Below are positions 16,931 through 25,240 of a DNA stretch of 64,000 bases, piece after piece. This stretch comes from Bacteroidales bacterium (GTDB taxonomy: Bacteria > Bacteroidota > Bacteroidia > Bacteroidales > UBA932): positions 1-64,000 of the forward strand of contig JAFZRV010000006.1 of the NCBI GenBank assembly GCA_017619655.1, read 5' to 3'. The notes below the pieces were generated by a model, which was not told the DNA's origin, did not search any database, and saw nothing but the letters and a program-made list of their open reading frames with translations. The translations under genes and the position numbers were made by a program. How positions within the stretch are numbered: position 1 is the first letter of the stretch; each line of letters opens with the position of its first letter.

Positions 16931-18127
16931 ATGGACGATATCCTCATCAAGAACGTACTGCTCTTCGGCAAGAAGTCGAACGTGCTGATCCGCGGCAAGC
17001 GCTTCGGCAACATCGACGCGCCCTCCGACGCGCAGGCCCGCCAGGTGATCGACGGGGAAGGGATGGCGATGCTGCCGCCCTTCTACAACACCCATACCCA
17101 CGCCGCGATGACCTTGCTGCGCGGCTATGCCGACGACATGCCGCTGCACCAGTGGCTGACCGAATACGTCTGGCCCTTCGAACAGAAGATGACGGCGGCG
17201 GACATCCGCGAGGGCTCGCGCCTGGCCGTCCGGGAGATGATCAAAATGGGCACCGTCTTCTTCTCCGACATGTATTTCGACGTGGAGGAGACCATCGACA
17301 TCGTGCAGGAGTTCGGCATGCGCGCCGCCATCGGCATGACCTTCATGGAGACGCACAGCAAGGCGCAGCAGGCCGGCAAGATCGATTTCCTCAAGCACTG
17401 GGTCGATCCGACGGGCGGCCGCATCACGCTCACCGTGGCGCCGCACGCCATCTACACCGTCGGTCCCGACATGCTGCAGTTCTGTTCGCGCACGGCCCGC
17501 GAGTTGGGCCTCAAGCTCCATATCCACGTGTCCGAGACCCTCAAGGAAGTGGAGGACTGCCAGCGCGAACACGGCACCACGCCGGTCCGCTACCTCGACA
17601 AGCTCGGCGTGCTCGGCCCCGAAGTGGTGGCCGCGCACTGCGTCCATATCGACGCCGAAGAGACGGACATCCTGGCCGCCCGCGGCGTCACGCTCTCGCA
17701 CTGCCCCTGCTCGAACCAGAAGCTCGCTTCGGGCATCTTCCCCTACAAGATGGCCCGGGAAGCCGGCTGCCGCATCACCCTGGGTACCGACGGCGTCAGT
17801 TCGAATAACAACCTCGACATGCGCGAGGAGATGAAATTCGCCGCCCTGATCGCGAAAGGCGCGAGCCGCGACCCGCTGACCCTGCCGGCCCATGAGGCCC
17901 TCGAAATGGCCACGCGCAACGGCGCCGAAGCCTTCGGCATCGACGCCGGCGTCATCGCCGAAGGGAAACTGGCCGACGCCATCCTGGTGCGGCTCGACGA
18001 CGAGTGCATGCAGCCGCTCCACCACCTGGTCTCCAACTGGGTCTACGCCGCCAACAGCAGCATCGTCGATACGGTGATCTGCGACGGCCGCATCCTGATG
18101 CAGAACCGGCAATTCCCCCATAGCTGA
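16931..18127 (+). CDS. Amidohydrolase, SAH/MTA or aminodeoxyfutalosine deaminase type
   Basis: This 398-residue metal-dependent deaminase of the TrzN/ATZ (COG0402) branch shows metal ligands in NTHTHAAMTLLRGYADD (HxH), the histidines of HIHVSE and AHCVHID, and the aspartate of LGTDGVSSNNN. The WPFE and RGYADDMPL segments are typical of 5'-methylthioadenosine/S-adenosylhomocysteine deaminases. Because a MqnP-like prenyltransferase is nearby, aminodeoxyfutalosine deaminase is a plausible alternative. I chose the ATG at 16931 over a TTG at 16916. The next gene, an alarmone synthetase, starts 4 bases after the stop. Confidence 0.85.
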   Translation: MDDILIKNVLLFGKKSNVLIRGKRFGNIDAPSDAQARQVIDGEGMAMLPPFYNTHTHAAMTLLRGYADDMPLHQWLTEYVWPFEQKMTAADIREGSRLAVREMIKMGTVFFSDMYFDVEETIDIVQEFGMRAAIGMTFMETHSKAQQAGKIDFLKHWVDPTGGRITLTVAPHAIYTVGPDMLQFCSRTARELGLKLHIHVSETLKEVEDCQREHGTTPVRYLDKLGVLGPEVVAAHCVHIDAEETDILAARGVTLSHCPCSNQKLASGIFPYKMAREAGCRITLGTDGVSSNNNLDMREEMKFAALIAKGASRDPLTLPAHEALEMATRNGAEAFGIDAGVIAEGKLADAILVRLDDECMQPLHHLVSNWVYAANSSIVDTVICDGRILMQNRQFPHS

Positions 18128-18131
18128 CGAC

Positions 18132-19229
18132 ATGAAAAAGGCACTGGATAACTACGGGCTCGACCTGCACGGAACGATGATCCTGGAGGATTACCGGGAC
18201 AACCTCCCGACCTTCAACAAGATGAAGGAAGTGATCCTCAAGGCGCTGACGGACTGCCTGAAGCACAGCAACATCGTTGTCAGCGGCGTCGAGGGCCGGG
18301 TGAAGACGGAAAGCAGCCTGGCCGGCAAGCTCGAGCTGAAAGGCCAGAAGTACCGCGACCTGACCGACATCACCGACATCGTGGGCGTCCGTATCATCAG
18401 CTTCTACACCGAGGAGGTCGACAAGATCGCCGCCCTGGTCGACAAGCTGTTCAAGGTGGACTGGCAGAATTCCGTGGACAAGCGCAAGCAGCTGGGCAAG
18501 GACACGTTCGGCTACATGTCGCTCCACTACATCTGCCGGATTCCCGACACGCTCTTTGCCGATCCCGCCTACCCGGGCATCAACGAATACCGCTTCGAGG
18601 TGCAGATGCGCACCGCCCTCCAGCACGTGTGGGCCACCATGAACCACGATACGGGCTACAAGAGCGGGGTGGAGGTGCCGCCCGAGCACATCCGCAGCCT
18701 CACGCGCCTGGCCGGCATCCTCGAGCTCGCCGACGAAGAGTTCAGCCGCATCCGCAAGGAGATCACCGACTACCGCCGCAAGGCCGAGCAGTTGGTGAAG
18801 AACGGCAGTTTCGACGAGGTCTCGCTCAACGGCGACACCTGGCGCAACTACCTCGACCTCGATCCGTTCGGATCGCTCAACGCCAAGATCGCCGCCATCA
18901 ACCAGGCCGAGATCCAGCAGCTGAGCGGCATGTCCTACCTGGAGCCCCTGCTGCAGCTGGAGCTCAAGACCCTGGGCGACGTGGAGGCCATGCGCAAGAA
19001 CTGCTCCGTGCGGGCCTACCAGCTCGCCGTCCACCAGATCAGCGGCACCGACCTCGACATCATCGCCTCGACCCTGGGCCTCCAGAACATCTGCATCGTC
19101 CATGCCTTCGACCTGGGCGGCAAGAAAGGCATCGAGCATTTCCTCGACACCCTCAACGGTCCGTCGCAGTACAATGCGGAAACGGCTGAGCGCCTCTTTA
19201 CCAGTCTCACCAATATACACAACATGTAA
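18132..19229 (+). CDS. Small alarmone synthetase with C-terminal extension (RelA/SpoT nucleotidyltransferase domain)
   Basis: This 365-residue cytoplasmic protein has a RelA/SpoT synthetase domain at about residues 45-200: YRDLTDITDIVGVRIIS, GYMSLHYIC and the catalytic glutamate motif FEVQMRTALQHVWA. It lacks the TGS, ACT and HD domains of long RSH proteins but is longer than typical small synthetases (about 210-260). The extra helical region of about 150 residues has no motif I can name. It would transfer pyrophosphate from ATP to GTP or GDP. The stop overlaps the start of the HD-kinase gene by one base. It is the first of six compact signalling genes. Confidence 0.88.
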   Translation: MKKALDNYGLDLHGTMILEDYRDNLPTFNKMKEVILKALTDCLKHSNIVVSGVEGRVKTESSLAGKLELKGQKYRDLTDITDIVGVRIISFYTEEVDKIAALVDKLFKVDWQNSVDKRKQLGKDTFGYMSLHYICRIPDTLFADPAYPGINEYRFEVQMRTALQHVWATMNHDTGYKSGVEVPPEHIRSLTRLAGILELADEEFSRIRKEITDYRRKAEQLVKNGSFDEVSLNGDTWRNYLDLDPFGSLNAKIAAINQAEIQQLSGMSYLEPLLQLELKTLGDVEAMRKNCSVRAYQLAVHQISGTDLDIIASTLGLQNICIVHAFDLGGKKGIEHFLDTLNGPSQYNAETAERLFTSLTNIHNM

Positions 19230-20641
19230 TGGCAAACAAGTACCTTGACAGTTCCCTGCTCGACAAAGCCATCTGCTTTGCCGTCCGCGCGCACCAGAAT
19301 ACGGAGCGCCGCGGGAAAGGATTCCCCTATATCGTGCATCCGCTCGAGGCTGTCTCGATCGTTGCCACCATCACGCCCGACCAGGAGCTGCTGGCGGCCG
19401 CCGCCCTGCACGACGTGCTCGAAGACACCGACATCACCCTCGACGACCTGCGCCGCGCGTTCGGCGAGCGCGTCGCCATGCTGGTGGAGAAGGAAAGCGA
19501 CAAGTTCGTGGAAGGGGTCAGCGAGGCCGACAGCTGGCGCGACCGCAAGCAGGCCGCCATCGACCGCATCGCCGAGGCGCCCTACGACGCGAAGATCGTC
19601 GCGATGGGCGACAAGCTGTCGAACATGCGCGCCATCGCCCGTGACTACGACGAACTGGGCGACAAGCTCTGGGAGCGTTTCCACGCCCCGGGCGGCCGTG
19701 CCGACCACGAGTGGCACTACCGCGGCCTGGCCCAGTCGCTCAGCACCCTGGCCGGCACCCACGCCTTCAGCGAGTTCACCGCGCACATCGAGCACGTGTT
19801 CGGCAAGCCGAAGCCCGAACTCATCAATATGGACGACTATGTGGAGAGCGGCGACGGCTACACCGCCATCAGCTACAACCACAAGGACGGCCGGCGCATG
19901 ATGAAGCTCTACGCCGAATACATGCCCATTTCCGAGCCGGAGCGCGAGCTGCAGCAAAGCTGGGCCATTATGGACCTGGGCCTGCATATCCCGCGCGCCT
20001 TCCGCCTGGTAACCGACGGCAAGCGGGTGGGGGTCGAGTTCGAGCGCATCCTCGACAAGCGCTCGTTCGCCCGCGCCATCTCGCAGGAGCCCGAGCAGCT
20101 GGAAGCATACATGGCCCGCTTCGCCGCGGAGTGCAGGAAGCTCCACGCCACGCCCTGCAATACGAAGGTGTTCACCTCCGTCAAGGACCATTTCAACCGC
20201 GTCATCGACGCGTCGCGCGACTTCACGGACGCCGAGAAGCAGCGCCTGCACGCCTTCGTGGACAGCACGCCCGACACCACCACCTGCATCCATGGCGACA
20301 TGCACATGGGCAACATCATTACCAACGGCCAGGAGAACTGGTGGATCGACCTGGCGGATTTCCGCTACGGCCATCCCTATTTCGACATGGGCATGCTCTA
20401 CTTCGTGAGCATCTGCAACCCGTCCGAAGAGATGGCGCAGCGCATCTTCCACCTGTCCCACGCACAGATGGTCCAGGCCTGGGAGTCCTTCGTCCGCAAC
20501 TATTTCGAAGGGGCGGTCTCCTCGGAGGAAGGCCATCGCCTCATCGCTCCCTACGCCGCCCTGTACATGATCCACTTCGCCAACCGGGAGAAAATGCTGC
20601 CGCATTGGAGCCAGTTTATCTATAGCACCCTTCTGAAATAA
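19229..20641 (+). CDS. Fusion of SpoT-like HD hydrolase and APH-type kinase domain
   Basis: This 470-residue protein combines two domains. Residues about 1-140 form an HD domain with ALHDVLEDT (HD near residue 60) and GDKLSNMRA (Asp near 127), the pattern of (p)ppGpp hydrolases. Residues about 205-450 form an aminoglycoside phosphotransferase-like kinase with Brenner motif CIHGDMHMGN (about 353) and metal motif IDLADFRYG. Sitting directly after an alarmone synthetase, the HD half plausibly degrades the alarmone. The kinase substrate is unknown. Overlaps its upstream neighbour by 1 base and abuts the next gene with no gap. Confidence 0.85.
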   Translation: MANKYLDSSLLDKAICFAVRAHQNTERRGKGFPYIVHPLEAVSIVATITPDQELLAAAALHDVLEDTDITLDDLRRAFGERVAMLVEKESDKFVEGVSEADSWRDRKQAAIDRIAEAPYDAKIVAMGDKLSNMRAIARDYDELGDKLWERFHAPGGRADHEWHYRGLAQSLSTLAGTHAFSEFTAHIEHVFGKPKPELINMDDYVESGDGYTAISYNHKDGRRMMKLYAEYMPISEPERELQQSWAIMDLGLHIPRAFRLVTDGKRVGVEFERILDKRSFARAISQEPEQLEAYMARFAAECRKLHATPCNTKVFTSVKDHFNRVIDASRDFTDAEKQRLHAFVDSTPDTTTCIHGDMHMGNIITNGQENWWIDLADFRYGHPYFDMGMLYFVSICNPSEEMAQRIFHLSHAQMVQAWESFVRNYFEGAVSSEEGHRLIAPYAALYMIHFANREKMLPHWSQFIYSTLLK

Positions 20642-21946
20642 ATGCACTACATCTTCATCATCAACGGGCGGGAAGACAAGGCCTTCATCGAGGAGGACCT
20701 CACGCGCCAGATCCGGGAGTACGGCCCAGGCCTGGACTATGAGATCTACAAGACCCGCGGCGTGGGCGACGGCACCCGTTTCGTCCGGATCTACTGCGAC
20801 CTGCATCCGGCCGCGAAGGTCTGCTTCGTGGCGTGCGGCGGTTCCGGAACGATGAATGAAGTGGTTTCCGGCATGGTCGGCTCCACGGGCAAGACCCTGG
20901 CCATCCTGGCCTACGGCGAGACGAACGACTTCCTCAAGTGCTTCCCCGACCGCGACTTCACGTCCCTGTCGCGCATGCTGAACGGCAGCGTCCGCGAAAT
21001 CGACGTGATGAAGGTCAACGACAGCTATTCCATCAACGTCATCAACATCGGCTTCGATGCCGTGGTGGCTTCCATCGGCTATCGCTACATGGAAGCCGGC
21101 CACACGAAGAATGCCTATCGCTGGGGCGTGTTCGGGGCTATCTTCGCGGGCCGCAACAACCGGATCCGCGTGGTGGCCGACGGCGAGAAGCTGAACCGGC
21201 GCCGCATGCTGCTCTGCACGGTGTCCAACGGCCGCGTCTGCGGCGGCGAGTTCATCTGTGCGCCGCGCGCCGAGGTCGACGACGGCTGGATGGAGGTCTG
21301 CCTGGCCCGGCGCATGCTGCTGGTCAATTTCCTGCGTATCATCAAGATCTACCGGGACGGACGCCATCTCGACGTGCCGTTCGCGCAGCGCCGTTTCCGC
21401 TACCGGCGCGCCAAACACGTGGAGGTCTTCTCGCACGACATGATCAACATCGCCCTCGACGGCGAGCTCTATGGCAGCCGTCATTTCGATATAGATATCA
21501 TACCCAAAGAAATACATTTGATTCTTCCTTCGATTGTCACTATGAAAAAAAGATTCGAACCCATCATCGACAAGTGCGGGGAAATTATCGATTACCTGAT
21601 GTCCTCGCCGGATATGCCGAAGGACGAGGGCTTGCAGTTCAAGATCCGGCTTTCCATCGAGGAGGCCGTGGAAAATGTGGTCCGCTATGCCTACGAAGGC
21701 GGCATGGGCTGGATCGAGGTCGGCACGGAGCTCGATCCGGAAGGCGTGATGCTGACCATCCTGCTCAAGGATGCCGGCGTGCCCTTCAACCCGCTCGAGA
21801 AAGCCGACCCGGACATCACCCTCTCGGCCGAGGACCGGGAGATCGGCGGCCTGGGCATCTTCCTGTGCAAGCAGCTGATGGACCACATCGAGTATAAATA
21901 CGAGGATGGCTGCAACATCCTCACCATGTCCAAGAAGATCGCCTGA
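20642..21946 (+). CDS. Lipid (diacylglycerol-type) kinase fused to RsbW-like histidine-kinase ATPase domain
   Basis: This 434-residue protein has an N-terminal DAGK/YegS-type kinase (about 1-295). The nucleotide motif reads GGSGTMNEVVSG near residue 66, Ser replacing the usual Asp of GGDGT. A C-terminal HATPase_c_2 domain (about 300-434) has an N-box EEAVENVVRYAY and a G-box-like GGLGIFL, as in anti-sigma factor serine kinases. An internal ATG at 21542 marks the domain border, but the frame is continuous, so the fusion is real in this sequence. Expected roles: lipid phosphorylation, and binding or phosphorylating a STAS protein such as the one at 24841. Confidence 0.85.
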   Translation: MHYIFIINGREDKAFIEEDLTRQIREYGPGLDYEIYKTRGVGDGTRFVRIYCDLHPAAKVCFVACGGSGTMNEVVSGMVGSTGKTLAILAYGETNDFLKCFPDRDFTSLSRMLNGSVREIDVMKVNDSYSINVINIGFDAVVASIGYRYMEAGHTKNAYRWGVFGAIFAGRNNRIRVVADGEKLNRRRMLLCTVSNGRVCGGEFICAPRAEVDDGWMEVCLARRMLLVNFLRIIKIYRDGRHLDVPFAQRRFRYRRAKHVEVFSHDMINIALDGELYGSRHFDIDIIPKEIHLILPSIVTMKKRFEPIIDKCGEIIDYLMSSPDMPKDEGLQFKIRLSIEEAVENVVRYAYEGGMGWIEVGTELDPEGVMLTILLKDAGVPFNPLEKADPDITLSAEDREIGGLGIFLCKQLMDHIEYKYEDGCNILTMSKKIA

Positions 21947-22917
21947 TGAGACGGTCCCGCCACAAGACGGCTCCCGGCCTGATCCTGGCGCTTCTGCTCG
22001 CCGTGGCCTGCTGGCCCGCGCGTGCGCAGGAGGTGATCACCTTCATGCCCCAGTGGACGCCGCAGACCCAGTTCGCGGGCTATTACGTCGCCGTCGAGAA
22101 AGGCTTCTACGCCGAAGAAGGACTCGACGTGATCATCGACCATTTTGGCGGCAGCTCCACGGAAAGCGTCGTCGACAAGCTGGCCAGGAAGAAAGTGGAT
22201 GTCATTACGACGCAGCTTGTGTCGGCCTTGCTGGCCCGCGACAAGGGCCTCAAGCTGGTCAATGTCCTGCAGACCACCCAGGTCAACGGCCTGATGTGCG
22301 CGACGAATTTCCCCATTGAGTCGCCGCAGTCGCTCGAAGGAAAGAAGATCGGCCGCTGGAAGGTGGGTTTCGGCGAGGTCAGCGACATGTTCTGCTACCG
22401 GAACGGCCTGACCGTAGAATGGATTCCCTATCTCCAGGGTATCAACATGTTCGTATCCGGCGCCGTGGATGCCCTGCTGTGTTACAGTTTCAGCGAGTAT
22501 CTCCAGCTGGTGCTGGCCACCGGCGGCATCGCGGAAGACCATGTGATCCGTTTCCGGGATTTCGGCCTCGATTTCCCCGAGGACGGCCTGTACGTGACCG
22601 AGGACTATTACAAGAAGAACAAGGACGTTGTGGACAAATTCGTCCGTGCGTCCAGAAAGGGCTGGGATTATGCCCGCCAGCATCCCGACGAGGCGCTCGA
22701 TATCTCGATGGATTTCATTCGCGACTTCAATGTCGCCACGAGCCGCACCCTGCAGCGCATGATGCTGGAGGAGATGCTGAAGCTGCAGGTCAATCCCCTG
22801 ACAGGGGTGGCCGACTACGCGCCGGTGAGCCGGGAAGTCTTCGAGTCCCTCAACGCATCGCTGCGGGAAATGGGATACATGAGTCATGCGATTAAATACG
22901 AGGAGATGATCCGATGA
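21946..22917 (+). CDS. NMT1/THI5-like periplasmic substrate-binding protein
   Basis: This 323-residue protein has a cleavable signal peptide (ending near WPARAQE). The mature start, ITFMPQWTPQTQFAGYYVAVEKGFY, is the hallmark of NMT1/THI5/SsuA-type binding proteins for pyrimidine precursors, riboflavin or sulfonates. No ABC permease or ATPase gene lies nearby. It is instead embedded between an RsbW-like fusion and a Cache-domain phosphatase, overlapping them by 1 and 4 bases. A role as ligand-binding partner of the Cache sensor is a reasonable inference. Transport use with a distant permease remains possible. Confidence 0.85.
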   Translation: MRRSRHKTAPGLILALLLAVACWPARAQEVITFMPQWTPQTQFAGYYVAVEKGFYAEEGLDVIIDHFGGSSTESVVDKLARKKVDVITTQLVSALLARDKGLKLVNVLQTTQVNGLMCATNFPIESPQSLEGKKIGRWKVGFGEVSDMFCYRNGLTVEWIPYLQGINMFVSGAVDALLCYSFSEYLQLVLATGGIAEDHVIRFRDFGLDFPEDGLYVTEDYYKKNKDVVDKFVRASRKGWDYARQHPDEALDISMDFIRDFNVATSRTLQRMMLEEMLKLQVNPLTGVADYAPVSREVFESLNASLREMGYMSHAIKYEEMIR

Positions 22918-24812
22918 GTGTCAAAAGGAATATCGCCTCGCGCCTGAGCTTGTATGTGATCCTGCTGACCGCTGGCCTGATGCTGGTGGTCACCGCCCTG
23001 GCTGCCTATATCACCACGTCCAGGGCCGCGCGGGAAGCCAACGAAAAGGTCCAGACTGCGCTGGACAATGCCATGCTGGAGATCGAACGGGTCATCACGG
23101 AGGTGGAACGGGCCGTCGACAACGTGGACTGGATGGTCCAGCGGAATCTGGATGACGAAGCTTTTCTCTATGATGTGACGCGCGAACTGGTGAAGGACAA
23201 TCCGAACATCATCGGCAGCGCCGTGGCCTTCGAGCCCGGTTATTATAAGGGGAAAAAATATTTTGCGCCTTTCTCCTATGTGGGTGACGTGTCGCACGAA
23301 CTGCATACCATCCAGTTGGGCAATGACGAGTACGACTATCCGATTCTCGACTGGTACCAGATTCCCAAACTGCTGGACCGGCCGTACTGGAGCGAGCCTT
23401 ATTACGACGACGGCGGCGCCCGGCAGCGGATGTCCACCTACTCGATGCCGCTCCGGGATCAGGACGGCCATGTCTTCGGCATCCTGACAGCCGACATTTC
23501 GCTGGAGTGGCTGTCCGAGCGGGTTTCGAGCATCAAGCCTTACGAGAATGCCTACGCTTTCCTGATCGGCCGCAACGGTTCCTACATCGCGCACGAATTG
23601 CCGGAAAAGGTGCTCAACGAGACCATTTTCACCTCGGCCTTCGAGATGGAGGACACGACGGCGTTCCGGATCGGGCGGGAAATGCTCGCCGGGCATCGGG
23701 GCATGATCAAATTCATGAACGACGATGACAAGGCCTTCATCGTGTATGGCCCGCTCAGCAACGGCTGGTCGATGGCGCTGGTCTGCCCGTATCAGGACGT
23801 GTACCGGACTGTCCTCAGCAACATCACGATCCTGTCGGTCCTGCTGATCCTCGGCCTGCTCGCCATGTTCCTCGGTATCCGTCGCATCATCCGTATGCAG
23901 ACGATGCCGATCGTGGAATTCACCTATACGGCGATGAGCATGGCCAAGGGCAATTTCAAGGCGCAGATCCCCGAAGTGACGACCAAGGACGAAGTGCGGA
24001 AACTGCGCGATTCGCTGGCTTACATGCAGCAGTCCATCAACGAATACATCGTGGAACTCAAGACTACGACCGCTTCCAACGAGCGCTTCGAGAGCGAGCT
24101 GAACATCGGCCGTGAGATTCAGATGAGCATGCTGCCGCAGGACTTCCCGCAGCGCGACGACTGCTCGCTCTATGCGATGGTGCAGCCGGCCAAGGAGGTG
24201 GGCGGCGACCTCTACGACTTCATCGTGGTGGGGGATTCGCTCTTCTTCCTGGTGGGCGACGTGTCGGGCAAAGGTGTTCCGGCCGCTCTGTTCATGGCCA
24301 TCGCCCGGGCTTCCTTCCGCTTTGTCGGCGCCCTGGGCCTTCCCATGGACGAAGTGATGGGCCGCGTGAACAACTGCCTGGCCGACGGCAACAAGAACGG
24401 CATGTTCGTCACGATGTTTGCGGGCCGGATCGACCTGAAGACAGGCGAGATGGAGTACTGCAACGGCGGACACAATCCGATCGTCATCATATCGCCCGAC
24501 GGCAAGGCCTCGTACCTGCGCGCAAAGCCCAACCTGGCGGCCGGCCTGTTCGAGGATTTCCCGTATCAGAGCGAAAAGCTGCAGCTGGAACGCGGCTCGC
24601 GCCTGGTCCTCTACACCGACGGCGTCACGGAAGCCGAGCGGGAGGACAAGAGCCAGTACGGCGAAGACCGGCTCCTGCAGTGGGCATCCGGCTTGAATCC
24701 GACCGCCCCGTCTCATGCTGCGGTATCAGATTTGTATAACAGCGTGAAATCCTTCACGCAGGGGGCTGATCAGAACGACGACATAACCATCATGTCCATA
24801 CTTTTGAAATAA
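22914..24812 (+). CDS. Membrane-bound Cache-HAMP-PP2C (RsbU/SpoIIE-type) phosphatase
   Basis: This 632-residue protein has a first membrane helix (about 10-32), a large periplasmic dCache-like sensor (about 40-295), a second helix (about 303-325), a HAMP-like linker (to about 380), a short coiled coil and a PP2C domain (about 400-632). The phosphatase motifs are complete: SMLPQDFP, EVGGDLYDF, GDVSGKGVPAALFMA, GGHNPIVII, LYTDGVTEAE and DQNDDITIM, holding the metal aspartates. It should dephosphorylate a STAS protein in response to an external signal. Overlaps the upstream binding-protein gene by 4 bases. Confidence 0.93.
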   Translation: MSVKRNIASRLSLYVILLTAGLMLVVTALAAYITTSRAAREANEKVQTALDNAMLEIERVITEVERAVDNVDWMVQRNLDDEAFLYDVTRELVKDNPNIIGSAVAFEPGYYKGKKYFAPFSYVGDVSHELHTIQLGNDEYDYPILDWYQIPKLLDRPYWSEPYYDDGGARQRMSTYSMPLRDQDGHVFGILTADISLEWLSERVSSIKPYENAYAFLIGRNGSYIAHELPEKVLNETIFTSAFEMEDTTAFRIGREMLAGHRGMIKFMNDDDKAFIVYGPLSNGWSMALVCPYQDVYRTVLSNITILSVLLILGLLAMFLGIRRIIRMQTMPIVEFTYTAMSMAKGNFKAQIPEVTTKDEVRKLRDSLAYMQQSINEYIVELKTTTASNERFESELNIGREIQMSMLPQDFPQRDDCSLYAMVQPAKEVGGDLYDFIVVGDSLFFLVGDVSGKGVPAALFMAIARASFRFVGALGLPMDEVMGRVNNCLADGNKNGMFVTMFAGRIDLKTGEMEYCNGGHNPIVIISPDGKASYLRAKPNLAAGLFEDFPYQSEKLQLERGSRLVLYTDGVTEAEREDKSQYGEDRLLQWASGLNPTAPSHAAVSDLYNSVKSFTQGADQNDDITIMSILLK

Positions 24813-24840
24813 ATATATAACAAATAAAACTTTACCTGAG

Positions 24841-25143
24841 ATGAACGTTACTATCAATGAAGAGGGCGCCAAGGCGCTTGTCAAGCTGGAAGGCCGGCTC
24901 GACACCACCAATGCAGACCAGTTTCAGAAGGACATCGCCCCGCTGATGACCGGTTCGTATTCGGAAATCGACATGGACTGCTCGGACATGGAATACACCA
25001 GCAGCCAGGGTCTCCGCATGTTCCTTATGTTGCAGAAGACGGTTTCCGCCCGCGGCGCGAAACTGGTGCTCCGCAACATGAAGCCGCATGTCAAGGAAGT
25101 TTTTGACATCACCGGTTTCTCCCACATTATCACGATCTTATAA
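24841..25143 (+). CDS. STAS-domain anti-sigma factor antagonist
   Basis: This 100-residue protein is a single STAS domain (RsbV/SpoIIAA-like). The segment YTSSQGLRMFL contains the serine(s) expected to be phosphorylated (Ser54 or Ser55). It lies 28 bases after the PP2C gene. With the RsbW-like domain two genes upstream and the phosphatase adjacent, it completes a partner-switching set: kinase, phosphatase and antagonist. Bacteroidota lack SigB, so the downstream target is unclear. Confidence 0.92.
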   Translation: MNVTINEEGAKALVKLEGRLDTTNADQFQKDIAPLMTGSYSEIDMDCSDMEYTSSQGLRMFLMLQKTVSARGAKLVLRNMKPHVKEVFDITGFSHIITIL

Positions 25144-25207
25144 AGATTGTTAAAAAATCGTTGAAAAAGTTTTGCCGAAAACGTATGGTTTTTTGGTTGG
25201 CTTCGCA

Positions 25208-25215
25208 TATATTTG
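25208..25215 (+). promoter_or_regulatory. Promoter -7 element of the uracil permease gene
   Basis: TATATTTG matches TAnnTTTG exactly and lies 25 bases before the ATG at 25241. No convincing -33 element is at the right distance. Confidence 0.5.
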
Positions 25216-25240
25216 CGGCAAATTTAAAAGTCAAATACCA

